Shown: positions 50,166 through 62,418, counted from the stretch's first letter. The stretch: DNA of 64,000 nt from Glossina fuscipes (GCF_014805625.2 NW_023998414.1:31757170-31821169), one strand, 5' to 3'. Numbers and translations are program-made. The notes: generated by a model from the sequence alone, not told the origin.

Positions 50166-51602
50166 TATATGCAATACCATAAACATAACAAGGGAGGTTT
50201 GTCCATATATGCAACGCCGCATACAGTATCTCCATTATTTACAACATTTCATCATTTGTCTAAACGTTTACAATAAACTATAATAATACAGTTTTTTTTT
50301 ATTTCTGTTTATTTTTAGCGCTGTTAATAGCAAAGGTGCATAAATAATCTTTGCTTAAATTCATGTAAAAAATTTATGGATCATAAATTTCGAAATTTGT
50401 CTATAACTAACTACATTGTGAATACATATGTTGTTCTGTTACACTCAAGAAGAACTTATGCTACTTTTCAAAACTAAACAACAACTACAACAACTAATAT
50501 TGGTCTCATTTCACTCTAATATTTTAAAAGCAACTATGGTAATAGTTTTGTTAATTTATGTAGAAAGACTTGAAAAACACATAAATCTCTCCGAGTTATG
50601 CAAGAATTTATATCTGAATCGATGCGCTTGCTAATCGGCAAATGGGATGACTTCAATGTAGACTATAACTAATTTTCGATTGGATTAAACACAGCTTCGT
50701 TTTAAAAAGAACTTGAATACAATTTAGTTTTATATGTATAAAGAAAGCTTTATTAATAAACATGTACGACAACTGATGTACCATAGAAAAGATTGTACAC
50801 TTTATATATAAAAATGGGTAAAACATTATAGCGGGACATTATCCACCAGTGAATGATTTATACACCTTCGCTTAATGCATTTATTCGTAAGAACGAATTT
50901 TCATAAAAAGTTGTTTTATGGAAAGTGATCGAGAAAGTGATCGATAGCAATTATTTTCAATAGTGTGCATCCTCACACGAAAATATGTCAAGAATAAGCA
51001 AGCTTAGATGAATTCAGAGAGTGATTACAGAACGACCAATATAATAAAAGATATATCTAAAATAAATATCTATTTCAAGTCTTTCTTGGTGTTGTCTACA
51101 TTTGCGGAAACTTAATATACGCTTGCACCGCATCCATAACTTTTTACATAAACCAGTGCCGAAATTATAATGATTGCTAAAGAACTTTGCATTTTCCAAC
51201 TTCGAATTTTGCTTCAACGATTGCAGTCTAAATGATTTACATAATAATTGCTTGCTATAGTTTTATTGGTGCGAAGAAATGCAATTCAACAATTTACCTT
51301 CGCGGTCCAAAGGATCGATAACGCTAACTAAACGATGTGAATTATTTTTGATACTTTTGACTGGCATCGATTCACTTTGCGATTTGTTCTCGTAATCTAT
51401 GATCGCATTATGAAAATAATATCGCATCGCTTTAAACGGAGGAGAGCAAAGGCTTATATATGTGAATACGAAATCGTTTTTAATACGAATTTAACGAATG
51501 CCGCATTCATCTCATGTCAATAACTTTCTCTCGTCAGCATTGAAGATCTTGTATACTAATCGCAAGGCATCACCAATGCTCAGACTTTCTTTTAATGCCG
51601 AA
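48566..51602. other. AT-rich DNA with four AT arrays, no gene
   Basis: AT arrays at 49130-49164, 49192-49210, 49914-49946 and 50133-50160; the last is preceded by (AAAT)n from about 50107. Frames across them, including a 118-codon minus frame at 49879-50235, are repeat translations. The remainder has no recognised content. Confidence 0.55.
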
Positions 51603-51633
<31 letters not shown>

Positions 51634-51655
51634 TTATATAAAAAAATTTTTTTTT
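51603..51655 (+). repeat. Poly-T tract with an AT/A-rich break
   Basis: About 33 bases of T with one C, then tatataaaaaa, then a further T run. Confidence 0.85.
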
Positions 51656-51976
51656 GCAAAAAAATATATGAGAATATAGACTAAACGAGTCAAAGAGCAT
51701 AGAAATGCATTTATTTCCTTTAACAAATATATTCACATCCCCTACGCACATACCTTACATGCCTCTAAAGCGCCTACCCTGCTCTGGCATGTACTTTTAC
51801 TCTTTCTCCCGCTTATTGAGATTTCGAAACTTTCTTCAGGCAAGCTAGAGAATGCATTAATGGTAATGATCGTACTTACTAAGTAGAATTAGAGTTTGAA
51901 GTTTAAAAAGATATTCATTCCAAGTGACCGGTTTTTCCACATTTTTTCAATTATGAGCTTGCAAAATAATATTTTT

Positions 51977-52003
51977 CTCTATCTCTCTCTCTCTCTCACT
52001 CTC

Positions 52004-52038
<35 letters not shown>

Positions 52039-52055
52039 GTCTATCTGTCTAGCTA

Positions 52056-52100
<45 letters not shown>

Positions 52101-52156
52101 CTATCTGTCTAGCTATCTCTCTCTCTNNNNNNNNNNTCTATCTATCTGTCTAGCTA

Positions 52157-52222
<66 letters not shown>

Positions 52223-52230
52223 TCTCTCTC

Positions 52231-52265
<35 letters not shown>

Positions 52266-52271
52266 CTCTCT
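51977..52271 (+). repeat. Large (CT)n/(CTAT)n/(CTTT)n compound microsatellite
   Basis: Some 295 bases made almost only of C and T with A in CTAT units: CT blocks, CTAT blocks, a repeated higher-order motif (ctgtctagctatctctctctc, seen three times) and a CTTT block. A gap of ten N lies inside. The period of the higher-order motif means the tract may be collapsed or expanded in the assembly. Confidence 0.95.
52127..52136. other. Assembly gap (10 N)
   Basis: Ten undetermined bases inside the CT/CTAT tract. The round number suggests a placeholder gap of unknown true size. The sequence on the two sides of the gap is the same repeat motif, so distances across this point should not be trusted. Confidence 0.95.
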
Positions 52272-54118
52272 GTCACTGCCTCTTTACAGGAAAACTTAAC
52301 AACTGTAAGATTTTACACTACAAGTCAAGAATGGCACGCGTGCATTCATTTTGAGAAAAAGAAAAATTATGGGACGAAAAAAGTTCGTTTCACTTATATA
52401 CATAATTAAACTATTGAAAAATAGTACGCTTCCTAATCGCTAATCGCAAACATAACAGATTTAACGTTTTAGTGCACAAATAGGAGAACATCGTCCTAAA
52501 CAACGTTTACAACGTTTACAACGTTGTTTTGTGCATGCATATCACAAATTCAAGTCATAAACTTCAAAGTTTTTTCTTTTTCACTTTTTTTATTGAAGCT
52601 CCACAATAAATTTTTTATAACAGGAAATTAAAAGTACAATGGAAAATTTGTTGCTGCAGTTATTTGCTTTTATTATTTTAGTTTTTTGTGTTTTTGTTTC
52701 TGTTTCTGTTTTTTTTTTTTTTTTTTGATGTTTGATGTTTGCGTTTTTTTTTTTCAACTTTTTTTTATTCTTTCTCTTTGTTTTCTCTGTGTTTTTTATT
52801 TTCGATGTTTCGATACAACACTGTACAGGCAACAATATGTACGCTTTTACAAAGAGCAAACATCATGCATAAGGACAAATGCTTTCTCTCCTTGCACACC
52901 CTTCACAAGAGATACTTATGTCATCACTGTTGCCCTGATGGCAACTCGAAAATATTAATTAAAGATGCTAAAACCCATTTATATATAACAAAAGCCTTCT
53001 TCCTCTTCGCAGTGAACTTCTTTCACAACTATTTCGAATCTCTCTCTTCAACGTTCCCCTTAAAATCATTAATGGACCAAACGCATCATATCCAATTCAT
53101 TACAAAAATACCCGGTAAACAATATCTGGTTTGTTTTAAATGCATGCGTTTGATGCCAGGGCGCACCGCACTGCAAACGATCCATTTTGCTATACATATC
53201 GTAATAACGTTACTTCTTCGATAGCTAGATTTAGAGTCATGTATGACGATCGTTTTCTCGCGACGTCTCGCGAGTCAATCTTATACGCAGATAATTTCAA
53301 AATATTTTTAAATCGTTGACAGAAACTCGTAGCTATTAAGAAGAACATGCAATCGAAATGTGCTGCCGTCGTCAACAGCAATATTCTCTTTATTCTCCAT
53401 ACATGCATTGCCTTCTTGGCATGGAAACTCGCAATGTTCTCAAAATGTATTAAGTATTTTGTATTAATGCTTAGATGCATTCTTCTATAGCAATACCACT
53501 GATAAACTATTTATGTATATATGGAATAATACGTCTTAAGTGCAAATGCAAGCAAATGATGGGTGTCAGTCGGTTCGTTTCAAACATAATTTCATTCCTT
53601 TTACTCGTTTTGCACACATTTCCGCTCTTTATAGTAAAAAAAATTAAAAAATAAAAAATAAACTAAAATAAAAAACCGATCACCAACTACCATAAATGCA
53701 CTAGACTAGCGTGGTTACATGTTTACTGCATATAAGTTACATATATATGTAAGTTGTTGCATGCACAACAGCATCTACATATATCGAAAACTCGCTAAAG
53801 CATTTTTTTTTTTTTTTGTTTTTTTTTGTTTAAACTTCTTTTCATTTATTATGAATATGTAGATATGTTTGTGTGATTGTCAATTTTTATACGCTCTTAA
53901 TAACAAATGTTCGCAGATATATATACATGCACACACTTTCCCTACATATATACACATTTGGAATTTTTCGGTACCCTTGTATTGCGTAGTCGTGACACAA
54001 TGACACTGACACCGGAAATGAACACATTTCCCGGCTTTAGGTTAAAGTCAGTAAGTTAAAACACAGACATTCACGCATTTACGTGTTTTAACTCAATGAT
54101 AATTTGTTATACTTTTTA

Positions 54119-54154
<36 letters not shown>

Positions 54155-55119
54155 CACATAGCTGCTGTTCTTCTTTTCCTTTTTTTTCTGTTTTTAGCAA
54201 GAGCAAAAAAAGCGAGTAATAACTGCAATAATGACACAATAAATTTCTAAGGACATCAATTTAATATATTTTAAATACACTTATTCGGTTTTTTATTTTT
54301 ATTTATTTATTTTTTTATTTTTTTTATTTTTTTATATCACAACAATTTTGTTAATTACTTGTTTAAAACAGTGTCATTCTATACTTTTTGTGTTTACGAA
54401 CAAAAGAGGAGAAGTAGGATCAGTTCCATTATTACGTGTATTTAGACTACGAAATAAAACAAAAACAAAAAAAAAAAAATTCACTTTCCTCTACTTATTT
54501 AGTGCGTATACTATGTTAACAAGATTTTTTATTTAGTATGTCATTATATTATGCTCTCATGTTGATCTCTAGTGATGCCTTAACAAGTTAAACTTTCCTG
54601 GCTAGAAAACCATAAAAAATATTGTCAGATGCCTATCACTCTATATGAGTGAGACAGTTTTGTTTGACTCTTACGCTATTATATCTTGTTAGACGTTCTA
54701 GGTTTCTTCGACATCCTTTGACAAAGTCTAGGTCTTAATTGTTGTTGTGTAATTTGGGACCCGCTCAATTCACCCATGATAGGTGTATATATTAACTTAC
54801 GTTTATTATTGCAGTGCAGTATAATTTATTCTATATACATATCTATATCCACATCGTGTCGGCATATCACTTAATTTAATATTCCCGCACAAATAGGACA
54901 AAAAAAAAAGAAAACCGTAAAAAAAGGGAAAATGTTATAGATGTAGAAACCATCGAGGATTTTAGAAGATGCAGGCTTCTCTTCTATATAGTCAACTACA
55001 ATGGACGTCCAAGGTTAGCATGATTTCAACGGGTTTATGCAAATAGAACTACAACATGATTGTAGCGGAATAAGGCCCATCATTAAATATCCTACACCAC
55101 CGCAGAGCTAACGAATATA
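52272..55119. other. AT-rich DNA; longest ATG frame of the window is anonymous
   Basis: The 161-codon plus frame at 52739-53224 starts inside a poly-T stretch (Phe-rich start) and continues with Cys/His/Leu-rich residues. I see no zinc-finger spacing that fits a known domain (HCCPDG and CFKC occur about 60 residues apart) and no signal of selection can be read from one sequence. AT array at 54122-54151. A small repeat, aacgtttac in tandem followed by aacgttg, lies at 52499-52527. Confidence 0.45.
54122..54151. repeat. (AT)15 microsatellite
   Basis: Uninterrupted AT dinucleotides. Confidence 0.95.
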
Positions 55120-55402
55120 TCGAACTTTCAAAATGAGGCCTTATATGGGAAATAATCGAAATACTGATCCGATCCGAACCACTTTCAATAGGGCTTCAAT
55201 AGGTCCTTGAGCAAAATTTCACCGAATTTTCTCAAAAATTGCAGCCTGTAAATTGTACATAAAAAAAATAAAACAGCCGAATGGACAGACGGACGGACGT
55301 TTAGAAAATGATTCTGCATAAAAGATGGTTGTATCTTAAGACCTTCTGAGAGTGTCGTACGTTCGTACGGACAAACTCTGTATGCCCTGCACCACAAGTG
55401 TA
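55120..55402 (-). repeat. Dispersed fly repeat, second type
   Basis: The boxes are ttatatgggaaataatcg, gatccgatccgaacc, gcaaaatttcaccgaatttt, then atggacagacggacggacg, aaaatgattctgcataaaag and a cctgcaccacaagtg end. This order (tatatgggA, 'gaaccgatttcaa', 'caaaatttca', GACGGACGGACG, 'ccctgcacca') matches a class of repeats common in calyptrate and tephritid flies. It shares only the GACGGACG core with the 41 kb copies, so I treat it as a distinct family or a distinct part of one. The 70-codon minus frame inside it is not a gene. Confidence 0.6.
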
Positions 55403-57220
55403 AAAATTAAGTAAATATATGGGGGAAATATGAATAATTCAAATGCAGAGGTCGCTTTAGAGGCGTATAGTTCAATTCAGACCTATGTCATCGGAACGCT
55501 TGAGAATCATAGGTGTCATATGAACAGACGAAGAACGGAACGCGCACAATTACTACTATCAGATAATCTGCATAGAAATACGGCCGTCTTGTGAGAGTTG
55601 ACAATGAATCAAATAGAGTTACGTGGCGATTGTTTGTTGCTATTTCAAAACCACGGAACCGTTCAATAATGAAATGCAGATAGGTCACTTTCTAATCCAG
55701 AGAAGAGGAATTGGCTCGCAGCGGGGAATGAAGCCAATTGATGGATCCGATTGTCCAGAGACATCAATGGCTGTCACGATCTATACTGTGACGTCGTCCA
55801 TTCCTTCACAAAGTAAAAATATTCATGCGTTCATCATTTTTTGTTAAAACACCTTGCATGGGATTGAAAGCCTTTAAAATGCGGTTTCAACCAAATTGGT
55901 TAACATGTTACGAAGTTGCGTGATGCAAGCCCGTAAAGGAAAACTCGATGCGCTAACTTACTTTCTTCTTGATTGATTTTTATTTCAAAATTGTTTATAT
56001 ATCTATTTTGTCGATCCTTTCGTTAATCGTAAGCCATTTAGTTTTAAAGAGATCTCAATTCAAATTCAAATTCAAATTTTTTTCGTTGGAAATCCTTCCC
56101 ATAAGCTACACCATTTCAAATGTTAGCTTAAACTTCTAAGTAAGCAACAATACGCATAGCGCATATAAAACTGGGTTAATGTAAATTTCAAAACAGAAAT
56201 CACAAAATTTCTTAGTAAAAACGAAACACAAAAACAAAAAAAATTCTTTTATAAAGAGTTTTTTTATTTAATTTCATTTCAATTTGTTAAAAAGGTTTCT
56301 TTTACTCAGCACTAAATGTTATACATTTAGAAAAACAAAGCACGAGCAAAAATAGGAGAAGAAGAAAACTAAGGCCACAAGCAAATATTACAGCAAAATA
56401 AAGCAAACAAACACTCACATAAACTCTATATTTTTCCTGCTTTTTTTTTGTTTTGAATACACTCACCCCCTTTTCTCTCGCCTCCCTCATCTAGTCTTTT
56501 TTTTTTTCTCTTCTGTTAATGTGTGCGTGTGTGTGTGTGTGTGAATAAACATGTGGTTTACAGGAGAAAGAGCCAAAGGAAAAATAACTATAAGAATTTT
56601 TCTTTATGCCTTGTCACCTGGTGTTTGTTGGCTTTGCTTTTTTGTTTTCTTGTTTTTTTTTTTTTTTCTCATTTCGGGGATTTTTATCACAAGAATTGCA
56701 ACAACAAAGATGGTCTCAAAGATTTTTGTTCATGCAACTGCATAAAAATTACTAGCACATACATATATACATACATACATAGATACATACGTAGCTGGCT
56801 CCACAGGCCTTACAAATGTTTTCGTTTGTTTTGCTTGCTTAACCACTTTACACTCAACACCTAAGAGTTGCTGCTGATTCCGTTGTTGTTGTTGGTGCTG
56901 TTTACTTATTTATTTATTTTTAATTTTTTTTTTTTTTTTTTGCGCTTTTTTGTTATTATTGTTATTGTTGCTTTAATAGATGTTGTTACACGGCACACTG
57001 CGGTTATAGATGTACTTAAGGCAGCTCTCTTTCCTTCTTCATCATCATTATTTTTTTATTTTTTTTTTTTTACATTATCTCAACTAACCTGGACTAGGAT
57101 AGAAAAAAGCAAGTAAATAACAAAAAAAAAGCAAAAAAAAAAAAAGTACGCGCTTACAGAAACAATAACAAGAAGAGAGCCCAGGAGAATTCCTGCTTTA
57201 AAAAGTGCAATCTCATTAAC
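55403..57220. other. AT-rich DNA, no gene recognised
   Basis: The stretch 55440-55850 is more GC-balanced, with an open but ATG-less plus frame of about 40 codons, a stop, and further open codons; no motif was recognised. Poly-T at about 56649-56669 and 56925-56941, and (GT)n at 56525-56543. Confidence 0.45.
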
Positions 57221-57297
57221 TGTTGTTATTGTTATTGTTGTTGTTGTTGCTGTTGTTGTTGTTGTTGTTGTTGCTATTGCTGTTGCCGTTGCTGTTC
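57221..57297 (-). repeat. (CAA/CAG/CAATAG)n 'opa'-type repeat
   Basis: On the plus strand, TTG units with CTG, TTA and CCG variants. In one minus frame it reads poly-Thr with Ala (in a 76-codon frame), and in another it would be poly-Gln. There is no flanking coding sequence, so it is most likely a trinucleotide microsatellite. Confidence 0.9.
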
Positions 57298-57460
57298 TTT
57301 TCCCCAACACTTTACTAAAGTGTTTTGTAGGATGCTAAACATGAGAAGATTAAGAGTGTAAAACAAAACAAGTACTCGTACTCGTCCATCCACAAACACA
57401 ACTTCTTAAGTAATTAAATAAATAAATAAGTTACCAGCGCAAAAACACTAAATATGTGAA

Positions 57461-57506
<46 letters not shown>

Positions 57507-59272
57507 GACAAACAAAAAAAAATGTTTTTTTTCTTTTTTTTTTTAAATATATATATAAAACAAAAATTAGTGTTGCTCTTTTTTTCTTCCTAATTAGGTT
57601 AACTCTTCAACACTGCTATAATAAAATATTCCGAAGTAGTGCTTAAGCAAAGCAAATTGTTATATAAATGTTTTTGTTATTTTTCTTACATTTCCCTGAT
57701 AATTAACACTAACAAAAATTATTAAATTTAAAAATAAAATAAATTTCACACTTAACTCATTTTAATTAAGGCTTTAACTTGCCGCTTTCACTGCTTACGA
57801 GAGTTGAGCAGAACGAAATGATATATATATTTAGCATACCAGCATACGATACGAATAACGTTCTTTCAGTAACGGCTCAGTAATCGCTGACTGGAGTATT
57901 CTGTATAAAAGAGCGGTTTTGAATGCATCAATCGCTTTTATTCGCATCGAAAATTCCTCTGCACGCGGTTTTTTTACATACGAAGGCGATCATTAAGCAA
58001 GCAAACCCGCACCCGCCCCATGTGGCCAGTAAGTAATAAGTAAGAAGTAAATTGATCATCTCGAAAAGTTGAAGCTTAAAAGCTGCTATATATAGTAAAC
58101 GTACAGTTATATCGTAAATTGCTTTCTTTAATTTTCTTATCGTTAAATTGTTCCCTTTCGGTATCTTATTAAGATTTTCATTATCGCTTGTGTAGCTTTT
58201 CCGAGCACAATTTGCTAAGCTTCGCTTAGACAGTGCAGACTTCTTTCTCGATATTTCTCTTCTCAAATATGCATTCATAAATCCAAGTGTTATTTGCAAA
58301 GTGATTACGCAACATTTAAGTTTCATTTCACATAAAGCTTTTCTTTGGCCAAATATAGATGATTTCCCATCACGAGGATAGGGATATCAAGAATAAATTT
58401 CTCGCACAACTTTCATTTACATCGACTCGAAATTTCACTGAGAATTTCCTTATATCGTTCGCCAATCTTTTAATTAAGATATGTTGTAGGGATGTCAAGA
58501 AGAATTATTCATGGAACTGAGAAAGCAGAAGAAAAAAAGGATGTATTTGTAATGTAAAATTTGTCGAATCTAACGTGGCGGGGAACAAGGTAAGCAATGT
58601 AATGAAAGAGCAAGGAGTCGTGAAAGTGTTATTTCGTAGCTCCAAAACGGAACACTGACAAAGTCGAATTGTCTTATCAGTGGATATAAAATCTTTTTCA
58701 TCTCTATACCACACTTACATCTTGTAAGTGTCTAGTCATAAGCACAGCATAGCATAGCCTTGGCTATGTTGTTGCGCAAGCGTGTCCAAGATGACAAACA
58801 TGCCCTTATCATCCATTAGCATATGAGTGCTTCACTGTACTTTCGTATGTTGTACAAGATTTGCAAGCTTTCATCCCATTCATACGAGTTACTCTCTAAT
58901 TTGTAGCCAGATGTACGGATTGCAAATGGCGTCAAGGATCCTTGAATGATTCTTTCAAAACTTGGAATCCGTGTGCTGTCCATCACCCTTCATTTTCTAT
59001 TGTCATCTCTCAGAAGATTAAGAAATGTCAAGTTGAGTGCAGTGACACCATTATGCACACAGCCATAAGTTTTCTGAAAAGTCAAAAAAAAAAAAAAAAA
59101 AAAAAAAATGGGAAACCAACTGCTACTACTACTACTACCACTTTTTGATCGAGAAGGAATTTACAATTCATGCAAGCTAATATAGATTCAAAATCGTATC
59201 AGTGAGTATAACTGAGAGGATAAGAAAATTTTACAATCGAATTATCAAGCAGCGGCTAACAACGCGATGACA
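57298..59272. other. AT-rich DNA, no gene recognised
   Basis: AT plus AAT array at 57470-57507, poly-A at about 59083-59108 and (CTA)n at about 59122-59141. The 132-codon minus frame at 57928-58326 has no recognisable domain, although one Leu/Tyr-rich stretch near its C-terminal third could be hydrophobic. I do not call it a gene. Confidence 0.45.
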
Positions 59273-59412
59273 GCGATATCATCAGTGCACATCCAGTTGT
59301 CTTCGGACTATCGTATCTGTCCTTAAGTGTATAAACTGTAATGCGATATCATCAGTACATATGGAGTTATCCTCGTACTATCATATCTATCCTTAGGTGT
59401 ATAAACTGTAAT
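59273..59412 (+). repeat. 70 bp tandem duplication, ~86% identical
   Basis: Unit 1 (59273-59342) and unit 2 (59343-59412) both start gcgatatcatcagt and end gtgtataaactgtaat. I count ten substitutions and no indel in 70 positions. This is a minisatellite-like pair, old enough to have diverged by about 14%. Confidence 0.9.
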
Positions 59413-60499
59413 AAAAAATTTCCTTTACTTGAGAACAACGATAATGTATTACATTAAATTTCTGGAATACTTTTTCATCCTTTTCATAATTTTATATTCG
59501 CTACAATGAAATGAAAGTTAAGCACTTTACTTATTCTGTCTACAACATGCAGAAATAAATACGAGTCGTCAATGCACCTAACATTGGACACATTCACGAC
59601 TTTTGATCCATTAAAGATCTCAAATTTATTAACCATGACCATCGAATGCGTTAATACGTTAAGTTTGGGGCATATTTTTAAGCCCCCACCTTAGCTAAAA
59701 CTCAATTGCAAATCTAACTTGAAAAAGATGGCAAAAGCGTGTCGGTATTCAAGAGTAGAAAGAACGAAAGAATTTCTCCATCTTGCTATCCACACAATTC
59801 TTTATCATAAAAATATCATTAAACGCAACGAATAATTCGGGGCGAACGTGATCAGCCAGCCAGTCAGCCAGTCAGCCAGTCTATCCACTTATCATTAATG
59901 AGAAGCTTGATTACTGTAAATTTGCGAGAATCGCCCGGTATGTACAATTCGGTTCAGCGTGCATACATAGATATTCTCGATTTTTTCTGTTTTTTTTTTT
60001 TTTTTTTTTATTGCCGGTCTGGGATTAAATTGTATTTTCTTTTATACTAAAAATATATAATTAAGTCATATATGAATTTTTCCATTACCGTAAATATACA
60101 ATACAAACTGAGAATTCTCTACTTATAGATGAATATGTGCAAAGGGATAAACACACACATACTGTAGATATGCCGTATATATGCAAATATATATAAATGA
60201 GGTTTGTATTGTAATTACATGTTTATAGCTATCATCGAGAGAGTAATGGGTTTATATTAAATTTTTCCTGTGGTTCGCGACATTTCGAAACACATAAAGC
60301 ATGCAAACCCTTTACGCATACACAAATACATACATAAATATGTAGAGACTTAAATAGGTTCACTACTGCGTGCATATGTAAATATTGTAGACGTAGCTAG
60401 TATGTAGGTATATGCTTTCTTTTCAAGATGTTAGCATTTAGGAAAAGCAACGAAACAGATTAAGCGATAAATAAATAAAATCTACCCGATGGACTACGG
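59413..60499. other. AT-rich DNA, no gene recognised
   Basis: A short cagccagtcagccagtcagc array lies at about 59854-59880, followed by poly-T at about 59991-60009. No coding or RNA gene is supported. Confidence 0.5.
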
Positions 60500-61110
60500 A
60501 ATGATCCGTTCGTTTGTCTCCTCTCTGCTTGAAGTGAAAGCTTTTTTTGTCATTCGCTTACGGTCTCTTACTTAACTAATGGCCCTCTCATTAGCTAAGC
60601 AAAACTGTTTTGTCAAGCTTCCTCTACCTTGACCAACTGGCATTTACTCGCCTTTGCGCTGGTTGAGCGCACCGACTTTGTTACCGACTTCGTAAACCAA
60701 GTTCATTTATTTTCGGTTATCTTTGCTGATTTGTCGTTGATGCTTTGCCAGGCTGCTAACTCGCTAAACGATATTTCAAATTTAAATTTTAAAGCGAAAA
60801 TATATTCGACTGCAAGAAGTAATAAACTTCCACGAAAAGTAAATGCCATTATATCAAATTAATTAGCATCTGTCTGCCATTAGTTAGAGGCCGATAATTA
60901 GCGTCAAATGTATTTCGAAACAAGAAAATTATCATTTTTTTTTTTCTTTAATTAAGGTGAAAGTTAATGCGTGTTATTGTTTACAAAAGGTCACAAATCG
61001 GTCACTAATAAAGCGCTAATTAATAAAAAAAACTAGGCGACCAACCCTGGTTAGATGGGCGAAATTCACTACGGAACGTGAATAAATGTTTCCACTTAGC
61101 TATACAATGC
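60500..61110. promoter_or_regulatory. Candidate cis-regulatory block (tentative)
   Basis: This stretch of about 600 bases lacks arrays longer than a few bases, unlike its surroundings, and is rich in TAAT cores. Examples are actaatgg (60575), cattagct, attaattagc (60857), cattagtt, ataattagcg (60894), taattaagg (60949) and actaataaagcgctaattaata (61004-61025). Near 60977-61004 a tgtttaca forkhead-like site is followed by AGGTCA and CGGTCA spaced by five bases, a direct-repeat arrangement known for nuclear receptors. TAAT is frequent by chance in AT-rich DNA, so this is a weak inference from motif clustering only. A 77-codon frame at 60629-60862 covers part of it and shows no domain. Confidence 0.2.
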
Positions 61111-62091
61111 TTTCAGCTGCCTGTTAGTGTAGGGTTTTTGCAAATGAATTTTAAAGGATTTAAGATCAAATCGTTTCTATCCTATGCATTACATTCGAAA
61201 TATAACCGTAAAAATTCAATAATTGCTTCCATAAGATAATTTTACTGTTCTTCTCCATTTTTTTTTTTTTTTTTTTTTTGAGGTTATTCCGGGACATTTT
61301 CTTCCGCATAATTTGATAATCATGCAATTTTACTCAATCAAAAAATTATACACGTTTCGAAAATATTCGCTGAGAATTTATTTATCCGGATCTAACATGT
61401 AGCGTGACATGAGAATAAATTGCAACAGAGTGTCATCATCTTTAGCGAATAGAGTTAACTTGTATTCTACCGTAGCCTCCTTATTCATATGAACGAATTA
61501 TTTTAATAATTTTTCTTTTTAAAATTTATTTTTTATTTGCATAGCCCCAGTCCAGCGCAGCAATATCCACAAATGCATTAACACATATGCACCAATTTGT
61601 ATATTACATTAAAGTAATCCCACAACATCTCATTGCATAATTTCTTAATGTGCATCAAAATTAAGATCTTACCTTAAATGTTATTTGTTAAGTATATAAG
61701 TATATAAAAATGACAGATCTTATTATGCTTTTAACATTTAAAGATTATATGACCTAAGAAATATATATATATATATATATATATATTATCGAGAGCTGTT
61801 GCTGCTCGCAGCTGATGAGCGCCATTTCAAAAGGGAGAAGATTTACAAAAGACTTACAAATTACTTCAGTTCGATATTTTCCATGAATCATCATAATTAA
61901 CATTAAATAAAGTTGAATTTTAGTGTTTAAAGAAAGTAGTCGAGATCCGTGAGATCCATGAAAAATATAAATTTTGATTACATTAAGAGCACAAAAGGAG
62001 AACTTTGGCAAGAACTTTCTTTGGTTTTCTAGGCAAACTTTACTCATTTAGTTTAGAAAACCTTGCAAGCAAAACTCGCAAGGATGTATAG
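61111..62091. other. AT-rich DNA, no gene recognised
   Basis: Poly-T at 61259-61280 and (AT)13 at 61761-61787. The 97-codon minus frame at 61754-62047 ends in the AT array and has no recognised motif. Confidence 0.5.
61761..61787. repeat. (AT)13 microsatellite
   Basis: Uninterrupted AT dinucleotides. Confidence 0.95.
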
Positions 62092-62418
62092 AAGAAATTT
62101 GCGAGGAGAAAATGCTATACAAAGCCATGGGAAAAGGGCGCTGTTAGAAGATGTTTAGCGGCTCTGGAGGTTGAATATAAGCTCAAGAGCAAATTAATCA
62201 GCGGATCTCGATCAGATAACACTTGGAGAATATATTCGACTTGGATTACTCTACTAGTGTTCGAATATCATGAAGACATAACGCTTTTAAATCGAATCAT
62301 TGGCAGTGATAATCATCGCTTAGATGTAGTTCTTGCAACTATAAAAAAAGCCCTAGAGAGACGAATGGAGACTTACACGAGACTTGAACGAATGAATGAT
62401 GTTCGTCGATGGTTTTAA
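62092..62418 (+). other. 108-codon open frame without initiating ATG
   Basis: From just after a TAG at 62089-62091 to the TAA at 62416-62418 the plus frame is open. It reads from KKFARRKCYTKPWEK through YKLKSKLISGSRSDNTWR, LLNRIIGSDNHRLDVV and KKALERRMETYTRLERM to VRRW. Composition is balanced and not low-complexity, with a charged, helix-prone C-terminal half. The only in-frame ATGs lie near its end, so as a stand-alone gene it lacks a start. It could be a decayed coding fragment of a mobile element or an exon (an AG precedes the frame), or simply chance. I recognise no family. Confidence 0.15.

Noticed and set aside
49879..50235. 118-codon minus frame with hydrophobic stretches
   Set aside because: The Tyr-Ile runs are two (AT)n arrays and the Leu-Ile-Tyr stretch is (AAAT)n; the apparent membrane segments are artefacts.
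51977..52271. CRISPR-like array (regular repeats)
   Set aside because: The units are simple CT/CTAT tandem repeats with no unique spacers, in a eukaryotic genome.
52739..53224. 161-codon frame as a secreted or Cys-rich protein gene
   Set aside because: The N-terminal Phe/Ser/Leu run comes from poly-T DNA and mimics a signal peptide. No domain spacing, splice context or homology could be recognised.
57080..57310. Poly-Thr protein
   Set aside because: It is one frame of a (CAA/CAG)n-type microsatellite.
57928..58326. 132-codon minus frame as a gene
   Set aside because: No start context, domain or homologue recognised; length is within what AT-rich sequence of this size can give by chance.
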